Part shown: piece by piece, positions 1-7,153 of the stretch | Layout of the letters: every line of letters starts with the position of its first letter | How positions within the stretch are numbered: the stretch's first letter is position 1 | From: Davidsoniella eucalypti | Taxonomy: Eukaryota; Ascomycota; Sordariomycetes; Microascales; Ceratocystidaceae | Assembly (NCBI GenBank): GCA_004009845.1 | Contig: RMBW01000328.1 | Span: forward strand, 8,752-21,561 | Direction: 5' to 3' | DNA length: 12,810 nucleotides | The notes under the pieces: generated by a model | The model's database searches: none | Seen by the model: the letters and a program-made list of their open reading frames with translations, nothing else | What the model was told of the DNA's origin: nothing | Made by a program: the position numbers and the translations under genes

Positions 1-209
1 CAATATGACAAATAACAGAAAACAAGATGAGCCATGGTAACAATCCAATAAAACAAAAATAACACTTTCCAAACAGGGTAAAGATACCGGAAGCGGTAGG
101 CGCCCAGGGGGCGCAGGCGGTCGTCGTGGCGCAGTGGTCTGCGGCATAGCCTCCAGCGGGGAGGATTGCGTGTGTCGAGGGTCACGCCATAGCCCTTGTC
201 GGATTTGCT
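1..209 (-). other. 3' UTR of outer element, cut by the window start
   Basis: It matches inner 870-1079 with one base missing near 54 (aaaacaaaa for aaaagcaaaa). It keeps the GC-rich hairpin at 100-114. The polypurine tract and 3' LTR should lie just left of the window. Confidence 0.85.
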
Positions 210-609
210 CTACGACAATAACCAGGCAGAGTACAGAGACTGGACAGTGACATCCCAGTTCTTCTTGGTTTTCTCCGTGAAGATGCGCCAGGCAACAGTG
301 TCTTCCACATGTTCCAGGGGTTCCCACGTCGCATCTTGGTAGCCTAGCCATTTGACGAGGGCTTGCTTGTGACCTCGGGAAGTGCGCTGTTTCAATATTG
401 CCTCCACCCTGTACTCACCAGCCTCCAATGAGGGGTCCTCAAGCGCTTCCCTAGCCGTGATTGCGACAGGCTCATCGTCCTGAATCTCCTGAGATGGCAA
501 GGGGTTGTTTGGGGCGCGTCGGATGAGGCTTACATGAAAGACTGGGTGAATATCCGAGGGTACGTTCAGGCGAACGTTATGGCTGCCTACAACTTCCAGG
601 ACAGTGTAC
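210..609 (-). pseudogene. pol: pol 3' part of outer element (GPY/F end and chromodomain)
   Basis: This codes for Pol residues 1070-1200, ending at the stop at 212-210, with one silent substitution against the inner copy. It is cut from the rest of its gene by the inner element's insertion at residue 1069/1070. The chromodomain with its Tyr, Trp and Tyr cage positions is unchanged. A separate product starting at the internal ATG near 500 is conceivable but has no evident promoter. Confidence 0.93.
605..609. repeat. Target-site duplication, left copy (tgtac)
   Basis: The five bases tgtac directly precede the left LTR and are repeated directly after the right LTR at 7181-7185. The uninterrupted sequence, seen in the inner copy's own pol at 1471-1486, has tgtac only once. 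Five bp is the usual duplication length for Ty3-type integrases. Confidence 0.95.
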
Positions 610-788
610 TGAGACGATATACGAGGATTTGCGAGGAAAAATGGTCGTAAAGATGAATTGAATTGAGACCGATGAGGGAGAAAGAGAAACTAAGACTAAA
701 CTACGAGGGAATCGGTCCCTATTTATGTCAAAGTCAAGTAGGGCCAAGGCATGACTTGGCCAATGCTGATGGGCCTTAGACCCTTACA
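610..788 (-). repeat. 3' LTR of inner element (179 bp)
   Basis: By eye it is identical to the 5' LTR at 7002-7180. It directly follows (on the minus strand) the G-rich polypurine tract and abuts the left target duplication at 605-609. The identity of the two LTRs, which are copied from one template at insertion, points to a recent event. The 3' end of the transcript should form inside this LTR, but no canonical AATAAA was seen in it. Confidence 0.97.
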
Positions 789-806
789 ATAGTCTCCCCC
801 CCCACC
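789..806 (-). other. Polypurine tract of inner element
   Basis: On the minus strand GGTGGGGGGGGAGACTAT ends directly at the TG of the 3' LTR. An uninterrupted run of eight G (803-796) followed by AGA is a typical plus-strand primer for LTR elements. The last bases, CTAT, are less purine-rich than usual. The matching tract of the outer copy lies outside the window. Confidence 0.85.
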
Positions 807-969
807 GGCAGAAAAAATTTACTAATTTTACAACAAAAACCCATAAAAAACTCCTTCAAACAACCAATACAATATGACAAATAACAGAAAACAAGATGAG
901 CCATGGTAACAATCCAATAAAAGCAAAAATAACACTTTCCAAACAGGGTAAAGATACCGGAAGCGGTAG

Positions 970-984
970 GCGCCCAGGGGGCGC
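970..984. repeat. GC-rich 6-bp inverted repeat in 3' UTR (also at 100-114)
   Basis: GCGCCC and GGGCGC are separated by three bases and would make a tight hairpin in the RNA shortly after the pol stop. The same hairpin is intact in the outer copy at 100-114. It could be structural or regulatory in the 3' UTR; its role is unknown. Confidence 0.55.
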
Positions 985-1079
985 AGGCGGTCGTCGTGGC
1001 GCAGTGGTCTGCGGCATAGCCTCCAGCGGGGAGGATTGCGTGTGTCGAGGGTCACGCCATAGCCCTTGTCGGATTTGCT

Positions 1080-4000
1080 CTACGACAATAACCAGGCAGA
1101 GTACAGCGACTGGACAGTGACATCCCAGTTCTTCTTGGTTTTCTCCGTGAAGATGCGCCAGGCAACAGTGTCTTCCACATGTTCCAGGGGTTCCCACGTC
1201 GCATCTTGGTAGCCTAGCCATTTGACGAGGGCTTGCTTGTGACCTCGGGAAGTGCGCTGTTTCAATATTGCCTCCACCCTGTACTCACCAGCCTCCAATG
1301 AGGGGTCCTCAAGCGCTTCCCTAGCCGTGATTGCGACAGGCTCATCGTCCTGAATCTCCTGAGATGGCAAGGGGTTGTTTGGGGCGCGTCGGATGAGGCT
1401 TACATGAAAGACTGGGTGAATATCCGAGGGTACGTTCAGGCGAACGTTATGGCTGCCTACAACTTCCAGGACAGTGTACCGTCTAGCTAGCCAGTCTAGC
1501 TTCTTTGAAGGCCTTTCCGTAGTCAGGTGCTTCGTGTTTAGGTAAACTAGGTCTCCTACTTTGAAACTTTCAGAGGGCTGGCGAAGACGGTTAGCACTGT
1601 TCTCCTGGTGTTCTTGGGCGGCCGCCATGGCGACAATAGCGAACTGGGTGGCATCACTTAGCTTTGCTAACCAATCCTGGGCCCCGCGCACTGGAGACTT
1701 ATTCGAGGCTGGGGGCCCTTGTACAGATGGTTCGATAATGTCGACGTTAAAACCGTGGGTCATGAAGAAAGGAGAGAGGCCTGTAGCGGAAGAGATCCTG
1801 TTGTTTAGGGCGAGTTGCGCTTGGGGCAGCAAGGAGGCCCAGTCGTCCTGGGCGAAGGAACAGAAATTGCGCAGGTATGTCTCAATCTCCTGATTACTGC
1901 GTTCTTGGCTGCCATCCGTCTGAGGATGGAACGCTGTGGACAGGCGACGCTGAATGCCGAACCGGCGACATACTTCTCCCCAGAATAATTGAGCAAATTG
2001 AGGCCCTCTGTCGGAGACGATTGCTTGAGGAAAACCGTGGTGCGAGAAAACATGGATTAGCAAGGCTTCAGCGGTGGCTTGTGCGGTTGTAGACGACATA
2101 GGGATCAGGATTTGGGACTTAGACAGGCGGTCGGTGACACCCAGAATGGAAGTATAGCCCGAAGAGGTAGGTAGTGGGCCAATAAAGTCCATTGCTAGTT
2201 CAGCCCAGGGTCTAGACGGTACAGGCAGAGGTTTCAATAGACCGCGCTTCTGCTCTCGCCAGATCTTGCTCTTGCCGCAAGAGGAGCAGTTGGACACGAA
2301 TCGTCGGACGTCGTTAGTCAGGCCAGGCCAGGCATACTCGCGCGATACAAGATCACGAGTGATTGCTCTTCCTGGGTGTCCGGCCAGAGTAGAGTCGTGA
2401 ATTTGCTGGATGATCTTGGTTCTCAGGGGTTCGTAATATGGGACCCAAAGTCTATCACGCCAGCGCAGCAGTCCGTCTTGGTCAACCTTACATTCGCTCA
2501 TCTGCCATTGCAGACCCCAGTCGGCGGGGAACGAGCGGGCTTCGTCTCGTACTAATTTACGAGCCAGCCACCAGCGGTTATTATTGGCAAGGGCTTGGTT
2601 CCATAGGTCAGTCATCTCGGGATCAGCGAAAGGGGATGATACTACTTCTCTAGTTGCGTTATCGTCAGTCGGCGCATCCTTGTCTGGCTCCTGAGCCCAA
2701 ACTGCGCCGATTACTACCAGGTCATTGCTCGCCTCACTCTTCTCGAGGAGTTGGTGCACACGACTAGCCAGCCTATCGTCTTTTTCGTCGGCTGGCATGT
2801 CCTGGTCCCTTCTTGAAAGGGCGTCTGGTACGATTTGCTCGGTGCCTGGGCGGTGGCGCAGGCAGAAGCTAAAGTCAGAGAGCTCATATCCCCAGCGACG
2901 CTGTCTCTCGGCAAGCGTCCTCTTAGTGCGAAAGTACTCCAGATTACGGTGGTCAGTGTATACCACAAAGTCAACCCCTAAGAGGAAATGGCGCCATTCT
3001 CGAATGGACCAGTAAATAGCCAACATCTCCTTGTCGTGAATCGGGTAATTGGCTTCCGGGGGAGTAAGTTTGCGCGAGAGGAAGGCGATGGGGTGCATAA
3101 GGCCATCATCGCCTCGCTGGGATAATTCTGCTCCTAAGGCGTAACCAGACGAGTCGGCGGTCAGTACAGTTTCTTTCAGGGGGTCAAAAGGAGTCAGAAC
3201 AGGGGGAGTAAGGAAGGCTTTCTTAACTTCGGCAAAAGAGTGAGCGCAGGCATCAGACCATACGAAAGGTGTGTCCTTCTTAGTTAACCCTACCAGAGGC
3301 GCCATTAATTCTGACAGTCGAGGCACAAAATCTCTGTAGAAATTCACGAAGCCGATAAACCCGCGTAAACCTTTCAGTGTCGTAGGTGGTTTCCATTCAC
3401 GAATCGCTAGGGTTTTCTCGGGGTCTGCCTTGATACCAATACCAGGGCCGACTATGAATCCGAGGAACTTAATCTCCTTAGCCAGAAAGTGACACTTGCG
3501 CAAGTCGAGTTGGAGGCCGGCTTGGTCGAGTGCATGGACGATCTCGAGCACTAGTTGTCTATGCTCCTCCTCAGTACCGCTGGAGTAGATATCCACGTCA
3601 TCGATATAAGCGCTGCAGCTAATACCCAGCCATTTCCGAAGGACCGAGTTGATGTAGCGTTGGAAAGCCGCAGGGGCATTGGTCAGACCGAAAGGGATGA
3701 CGTTCCATTCGAAGGCCCCTAGGGGAGTCCGAAAAGCGGTTAACTCCTCATAGCCAGGGGCTATACGAATACGATGAAAAGCAGCAATGACATCTACCTT
3801 GGACACCCACTTGGCTTCCGAAATTTGCCGCAGGGTGTCATGGATAAGGGGTAAGGGGTATGAGTCCTTTTTGGAAATAGCGTTGACTGCGCGGTAGTCT
3901 ACGCAGAAACGAATTCCACCTCCAGGTTTCTTTACAAATAGCACTGGAGAGCCCACTTCAGACTTTGTGTCCTTTATCCATTTAGTAGCCAGTAGTTCCG

Positions 4001-4682
4001 TCAGCGTCTTCTGCATCACCAACAACTCTGCGCGAGACAACGGGTACAGCGATTGTATAGGTAACGTCTTTCCCTCCAGCAGCTCGATCTTCAAGTCCAC
4101 TCCAGGCCGGTGCGGCGGGAGGTCCTTGGACGCTTTTGCCTCGAAGGCAGAGGCTACGGGTCTTAACCACTCAGGTAGCGGCGGTCTCTCCTGTTCCTTT
4201 TGCGCTAATGCTCTGTTGACGTCCTCCAGCGTAATACGGAAGATGGCGAGGTCGTCGTCGTTGTCGCAAAGGGCATGAAATTCGTCAGGAGTAAGTTCTT
4301 CGGCTGTGGGTACTTCAATCTGCCCGGAACGAGGGTGCAAGTGCACGTCGTGGTTGATGAGCCAGCGTTGACCGAGTATCAGGTCTTCGGTCTGGCCGGG
4401 GACGACGTAGGCCCATATGTCCTCGTGGTGGTCGGGCAAGTGTAGTGTGAACTGGGCGATTTGGGTGATGACGGGAGGACTGGTTTGCGATGCAGCGAGT
4501 GATACCTTACGAGGTTCGATGGGTAATGTTTTCGTGGCGTAGGCGAGTAGGCGCGGGGGCACGACGGCGAGGCAGAGACAGCCACTGTCGACGAGAGCCT
4601 TCGTAGAAAAGGTATTCATAGATAAATCTAGATACGTTCCCTTAGCTCCCATCTCTAATCTAACTATCTGTTCGCCTTCCAT
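1080..4682 (-). CDS. pol: Pol polyprotein (1200 aa) of inner element: protease, reverse transcriptase, RNase H, integrase, chromodomain
   Basis: This single open frame carries all replication enzymes. Protease: D32-S-G, with ILG at 102-104. Reverse transcriptase about 215-410: D297 in the SKVDV motif, PFGLTNAPAAF at 330-340, and catalytic Y359-I-D361-D362 (YIDD). RNase H about 505-625: D510, E552, D577 and VPDALSR near 620. Integrase: zinc-binding H762, H769, C799, C802; catalytic D832, D891, E927 with the typical 35-residue D-E spacing. A GPY/F-like region lies at about 1039-1097, diverged (ARRYTV where GPF/GPY is usual). Chromodomain about 1132-1185 with Y1134, W1155 and Y1158 at the aromatic cage positions. 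All key residues are present. The order and the C-terminal chromodomain identify a chromovirus, and this domain is known to guide such integrases to methylated H3K9 chromatin. Pol would be cleaved by its own protease. The frame is -1 relative to gag. It is full length with no break. Confidence 0.97.
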   Translation of the reverse strand: MEGEQIVRLEMGAKGTYLDLSMNTFSTKALVDSGCLCLAVVPPRLLAYATKTLPIEPRKVSLAASQTSPPVITQIAQFTLHLPDHHEDIWAYVVPGQTEDLILGQRWLINHDVHLHPRSGQIEVPTAEELTPDEFHALCDNDDDLAIFRITLEDVNRALAQKEQERPPLPEWLRPVASAFEAKASKDLPPHRPGVDLKIELLEGKTLPIQSLYPLSRAELLVMQKTLTELLATKWIKDTKSEVGSPVLFVKKPGGGIRFCVDYRAVNAISKKDSYPLPLIHDTLRQISEAKWVSKVDVIAAFHRIRIAPGYEELTAFRTPLGAFEWNVIPFGLTNAPAAFQRYINSVLRKWLGISCSAYIDDVDIYSSGTEEEHRQLVLEIVHALDQAGLQLDLRKCHFLAKEIKFLGFIVGPGIGIKADPEKTLAIREWKPPTTLKGLRGFIGFVNFYRDFVPRLSELMAPLVGLTKKDTPFVWSDACAHSFAEVKKAFLTPPVLTPFDPLKETVLTADSSGYALGAELSQRGDDGLMHPIAFLSRKLTPPEANYPIHDKEMLAIYWSIREWRHFLLGVDFVVYTDHRNLEYFRTKRTLAERQRRWGYELSDFSFCLRHRPGTEQIVPDALSRRDQDMPADEKDDRLASRVHQLLEKSEASNDLVVIGAVWAQEPDKDAPTDDNATREVVSSPFADPEMTDLWNQALANNNRWWLARKLVRDEARSFPADWGLQWQMSECKVDQDGLLRWRDRLWVPYYEPLRTKIIQQIHDSTLAGHPGRAITRDLVSREYAWPGLTNDVRRFVSNCSSCGKSKIWREQKRGLLKPLPVPSRPWAELAMDFIGPLPTSSGYTSILGVTDRLSKSQILIPMSSTTAQATAEALLIHVFSHHGFPQAIVSDRGPQFAQLFWGEVCRRFGIQRRLSTAFHPQTDGSQERSNQEIETYLRNFCSFAQDDWASLLPQAQLALNNRISSATGLSPFFMTHGFNVDIIEPSVQGPPASNKSPVRGAQDWLAKLSDATQFAIVAMAAAQEHQENSANRLRQPSESFKVGDLVYLNTKHLTTERPSKKLDWLARRYTVLEVVGSHNVRLNVPSDIHPVFHVSLIRRAPNNPLPSQEIQDDEPVAITAREALEDPSLEAGEYRVEAILKQRTSRGHKQALVKWLGYQDATWEPLEHVEDTVAWRIFTEKTKKNWDVTVQSLYSAWLLS

Positions 4683-4723
4683 CGTATCCTCCTTACCAGG
4701 GCGCGACTTGTCCTGGTCACCTA
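4683..4723 (-). promoter_or_regulatory. gag-pol junction: stop codon, 38-nt gap, pol in the -1 frame
   Basis: Gag ends GAT TTT TAG. The pol frame lies at -1 and is open from just after a TGA about 18 nt upstream of the gag stop, so a -1 slip on the run of five T (U UUU UAG) could join the two. It is not a standard X XXY YYZ heptamer, because the second codon is the stop itself. Alternatively ribosomes may terminate and restart at the pol ATG 38 nt downstream, which has a good context (ACGATGG). The sequence does not decide between the two. The junction is altered in the outer copy. Confidence 0.55.
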
Positions 4724-6628
4724 AAAATCCATCAAATCATCCTCATCAGTGGCCGGGCGGTGCGTGTTGGTAGAGGCCACCACGGCGGTGCTTTCGGACG
4801 AGGGCAGCAGGCGATCCATCATCAGGTGGTCCGTTTTCGCAAGTTCTTCACGTACCGCGGGGCGGACTTCATCGCGTATGGCCGTCTTCACAGCGCTGTT
4901 GATTGCGTTGACCAGCACCTTGTTCGTCTTAGGTCCGTGTAAAGTTCGACGCGAGGGACATTGGTTGGCGATATGTCCGGGCTGCGAGCAGATGAAACAA
5001 ATTCCTTCCCGTAGCATGCGACTGCGTTCAGTAGGGTTGAGGCGTGGCTTGTCATTACGGGGTTGCTGCGTTTGACGAGGAGCATTGCTTCGTGAGGGGG
5101 GCTCGGCACGCGCTCTCCAGTTGTCGCTGTCTCGGTATTGGGTAGGACGCGAGGTCTTCTTCGTGTAAGGACCGTAGTAATCATGGTGGCGGCTGAAATG
5201 GTCGAGCAGGCTCTCAGTGACTTCCCTGTAAGTAGGCAGGCTCCAGAGGATGGTGGTTTTGACCACTAGCTCTTCTCGTGTGGCGCGACGTAGAAGGTCG
5301 ATGAGCATGTCGTCGTCCTGCATGCCTGCGGCCAGAGCTAACCCTTCGAAACGGTTGAAGAAGTCGAGGAATGATTCGTGGGACTCCTGGCGAGCACCAA
5401 AGAAAGCAGTGCGGGCTTGCGACTTACGGGCACGGCTGCGGAACATGAGGTCGAGTTTATCTAGCAGCTTGTCGTATGAGCCTGGCTGGTCGCTAATGGA
5501 GACAAAGAATTCGTTGAGTTTGGCACGCGTGTCGGAGCCTAGTCGGCTAAACAGGTAGGCAGTGCGTGCTAGCTCGTCGCCTATAGCTCGGCCATCGATT
5601 CGCATCTTGAAGATTGCTAGGGTTCGCCAGTTTTCATACTCTGCGTGAGTGCCTCCAAATTCGATAAGGTGAGGCTGAGATGGGCGGACGCGGCTACGGG
5701 ATCTCGAACGTCTTCGGGTAGTGACGGCAGTAGTTGGGACAGGAGGCATGGTGGGAGCAGTGGGTTCAGTATGGTTGCCTATGACCAATTGGGACAGTAG
5801 CGAGACAGTGTCCTTCAATTCCCTAAGTTCATTGAGCAGTGCATTGTCGGCAGGCTGAGGAGCGCGTGAATGGGCAGGGCCAGGAGAACGCGTCGGCTGA
5901 CGGCCACGGGATGGAGGACGCGACGCGTGGCGGACAGACATTCCCATGCTTTCGGCCAGACGGGCCAAGTCAGAGTCAGGGGAAGGGTGTTGGCTGACAG
6001 AAGGGCGACGACGAGAATGGGTATCTACACCAGGGGCAAAGTGGGATAGGCTTCGAACAGAGGCAGCGCGACTGATGGCACGGGTGTGAGTGGTCTCGTA
6101 CGAGATTAGTTCCTCAGCTTCATATGCAGCGGCCCTTGTAGCGACTAGGGGAGCGCGGGAGGAGTGCACGGGGTTACCATCCTTATCACGCGGGGGAGAG
6201 CGTGGGATGCCGATGAAACAGGAGGAGAGGAGACGTGAGGACACGTGAGCACGAGCACGCGCTTCGCGGATTACGCGGTTACCACAGGCGACGTGGCCAA
6301 CAAAGTCACCGGTGAAGGAGAGGTGGCCCAAGTTATCGTGAAAGTGTTCCTTATGGGCGAGGACGTCGCGTGTGGAAGGGCAAAAGCCAAGGAGGGAGGC
6401 CAGACGGGCGCGCTCCTTGCGCTTGAATAGTGCGAGGTAACACCAGCCGGGTTTGCGCCAGGCGCGCTTCGTAGGTAGGTCAAGGGCGGACAAGATGTAG
6501 CCCTCAGTCGGTTCCTGGTTGAGGTTCAGGGTGAAGACACGCGCTAGGGCAAGGTTATGCCAGGTGTGGTAGACGCAGCGAGTTAGGGTAGCAAGGAGAC
6601 CCCAGAACAGAAATAGCAAGCCAGACAT
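4721..6628 (-). CDS. gag: Gag polyprotein (635 aa) of inner element, with CCHC zinc knuckle
   Basis: This is the structural protein that forms the cytoplasmic particle and binds the element RNA. The start is the first ATG of the predicted RNA, in a strong context (GCCACCATGT); the frame is open further upstream into the repeat array but has no other ATG. Residues 3-16 are strongly hydrophobic (GLLFLFWGLLATLT). Residues 17-260 are an unrecognised region, basic and Ser/Pro-rich towards its end. Residues 262-283 look able to form a short coiled coil. Residues 305-315 are an Arg/Ser basic cluster. Residues about 320-485 resemble the Ty3-type capsid domain (YENWR start, FLDFFNRFE). The knuckle C544-x2-C547-x4-H552-x4-C557 is the nucleocapsid. 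The length is larger than simple Ty3 Gag because of the N-terminal extension. The gene stops with TAG at 4723-4721, 38 nt before the pol ATG. Confidence 0.95.
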   Translation of the reverse strand: MSGLLFLFWGLLATLTRCVYHTWHNLALARVFTLNLNQEPTEGYILSALDLPTKRAWRKPGWCYLALFKRKERARLASLLGFCPSTRDVLAHKEHFHDNLGHLSFTGDFVGHVACGNRVIREARARAHVSSRLLSSCFIGIPRSPPRDKDGNPVHSSRAPLVATRAAAYEAEELISYETTHTRAISRAASVRSLSHFAPGVDTHSRRRPSVSQHPSPDSDLARLAESMGMSVRHASRPPSRGRQPTRSPGPAHSRAPQPADNALLNELRELKDTVSLLSQLVIGNHTEPTAPTMPPVPTTAVTTRRRSRSRSRVRPSQPHLIEFGGTHAEYENWRTLAIFKMRIDGRAIGDELARTAYLFSRLGSDTRAKLNEFFVSISDQPGSYDKLLDKLDLMFRSRARKSQARTAFFGARQESHESFLDFFNRFEGLALAAGMQDDDMLIDLLRRATREELVVKTTILWSLPTYREVTESLLDHFSRHHDYYGPYTKKTSRPTQYRDSDNWRARAEPPSRSNAPRQTQQPRNDKPRLNPTERSRMLREGICFICSQPGHIANQCPSRRTLHGPKTNKVLVNAINSAVKTAIRDEVRPAVREELAKTDHLMMDRLLPSSESTAVVASTNTHRPATDEDDLMDF

Positions 6629-6685
6629 GGTGGCTTGGACGTGTGCGAGAAGCGGGCGAGCGGACGGATAAGGCAGGTGCAATAG

Positions 6686-6979
6686 GGCAAGCAAACGGCT
6701 TGGACAGGACGAATAAAGGCAAGCAAACGGCTTGGACAAAGGGAGAAATCAAGCGGTCGGCTTGTGCAGGAAAAGGGGCAAGCGGACGGCTTGGACAGGA
6801 AAAGTGGCAAGCGGGCGGCTTGGACAGGAAGAGAGGCAAGCGGACGGCTTGGACAACAGAGAGGGCAAGCGGACGGCTTGGACAACAGAGAGGGCAAGCG
6901 GACGGCTTGGACGGAAGAGAGGGCAAGCAGACGGCTTGGACAGAAAAGAGGGCAAGCAGACGGCTTGGACAACAAAAAC
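6686..6979 (-). repeat. 29-bp tandem repeat array in the leader, ten units
   Basis: Ten units start near 6686, 6718, 6748, 6777, 6806, 6835, 6864, 6893, 6922 and 6951. The last seven are exactly 29 bp apart and the first three about 29-32 bp. The plus-strand consensus core is GGCAAGCGGACGGCTTGGAC, followed by a variable nine-base purine-rich tail. Each core has an inverted repeat, CAAGC and GCTTG, around five bases. The period is not a multiple of three, so all three frames give similar Arg/Pro/Ser/Ala/Cys-rich peptides, and the long ORFs across it on both strands are by-products. It could be a transcription-factor array, an insulator or an RNA structure; none is shown. Confidence 0.93.
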
Positions 6980-6988
6980 TTAAGAGTT

Positions 6989-6999
6989 ATCGGTCTCAA
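6989..6999 (-). other. Primer-binding site of inner element, of self-priming type
   Basis: Two bases after the 5' LTR the minus strand reads TTGAGACCGAT. This does not begin TGG and I see no match to initiator-Met tRNA. It is the perfect 11-nt complement of ATCGGTCTCAA in the LTR (7065-7055), at the predicted RNA 5' end. Complementarity stops exactly at both ends of the 11 nt. Tf1 and related elements prime minus-strand DNA with the first 11 nt of their own RNA, and this fits that scheme. Confidence 0.75.
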
Positions 7000-7064
7000 A
7001 ATGAGACGATATACGAGGATTTGCGAGGAAAAATGGTCGTAAAGATGAATTGAATTGAGACCGA

Positions 7065-7118
7065 TGAGGGAGAAAGAGAAACTAAGACTAAACTACGAGG
7101 GAATCGGTCCCTATTTAT
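7065..7118 (-). promoter_or_regulatory. LTR promoter of inner element: TATA-like box and predicted start of transcription
   Basis: On the minus strand ATAAATAG (7118-7111) is followed by a pyrimidine-rich run (TTTCTCTTTCTCCCTC) and then A at 7065. A TATA box about 50 bp ahead of a CT-rich tract ending in CA is a common layout for filamentous fungal promoters. The start at 7065 is also where the 11-nt segment complementary to the PBS begins, as expected if the RNA 5' end is the primer. The start itself is an inference; no transcript data are available here. Confidence 0.6.
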
Positions 7119-7133
7119 GTCAAAGTCAAGTAG

Positions 7134-7153
7134 GGCCAAGGCATGACTTGGCC
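7134..7153. repeat. 7-bp inverted repeat in LTR U3
   Basis: GGCCAAG and CTTGGCC flank six bases (minus strand TCATGC) about 15 bp upstream of the TATA-like box. The position in U3 suggests a protein-binding site or DNA hairpin. It is present in both inner LTRs; the outer LTR has lost one C of it. No transcription factor is assigned. Confidence 0.5.

Larger units (their letters stand above)
1..609 (-). mobile_element. 3' part of the outer retrotransposon copy, left of the insertion
   Basis: This aligns with 870-1479 of the inner copy with two differences seen: one base lost near 54 and one silent substitution at 236. It holds the end of pol (210-609) and most of the 3' UTR (1-209). At 609 it stops in the middle of a codon-level match to the inner pol, and the match resumes at 7181, allowing for the duplicated tgtac. 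The window starts about 80 bp short of where the polypurine tract and 3' LTR of this copy should lie. Confidence 0.95.
789..1079 (-). other. 3' untranslated region of inner element
   Basis: These 291 nt lie between the pol stop and the 3' LTR. The half next to pol is GC-rich and contains a 6-bp hairpin (970-984). The half next to the LTR is T-rich on the minus strand and ends in the polypurine tract. Two short minus-strand ORFs with hydrophobic ends (828-1055, and 856-1221 overlapping pol) pass through it. I do not call them genes, because T-rich DNA codes for Phe, Leu and Ile by chance. Confidence 0.7.
6629..7065 (-). other. 5' leader of the inner element RNA, without upstream AUG
   Basis: This covers the predicted untranslated leader, about 437 nt from the proposed start at 7065 to the gag ATG at 6628. 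I found no ATG on the minus strand in this stretch. A scanning ribosome would therefore reach the gag ATG first, despite the ten tandem repeats and their potential hairpins. The leader contains the PBS and the 29-bp repeat array, and presumably packaging and dimerisation signals that cannot be recognised by eye. Confidence 0.65.

Noticed and set aside
1561..1893. Plus-strand ORFs antisense to pol and gag (for example 1561-1893, 3967-4278, 5250-5558 and their copies in the outer element)
   Set aside because: They lie wholly inside well-supported minus-strand genes, have no recognisable domain, and recur only because the two copies are alike.
6629..6739. Extension of gag upstream of 6628
   Set aside because: The frame is open but the codon at 6739 is TTG, not ATG, and the extra residues come from the repeat array. 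The first real ATG, with a strong context, is at 6628.
6686..6979. CRISPR-like array
   Set aside because: The whole 29-bp unit is repeated head to tail with no unique spacers, there are no cas genes, and it lies in a eukaryotic retrotransposon leader.
6982..7001. tRNA-primed primer-binding site
   Set aside because: The sequence next to the LTR does not start TGG and I see no match to common primer tRNAs, while an 11-nt match to the element's own RNA end is perfect.
6643..7053. Plus-strand ORFs of 83-136 codons across the leader repeats (also 12322-12677)
   Set aside because: The 29-bp period keeps all frames of the array open and yields the same repeated peptide in each frame. They run antisense to the element leader, PBS and LTR, so they are by-products of the repeat.
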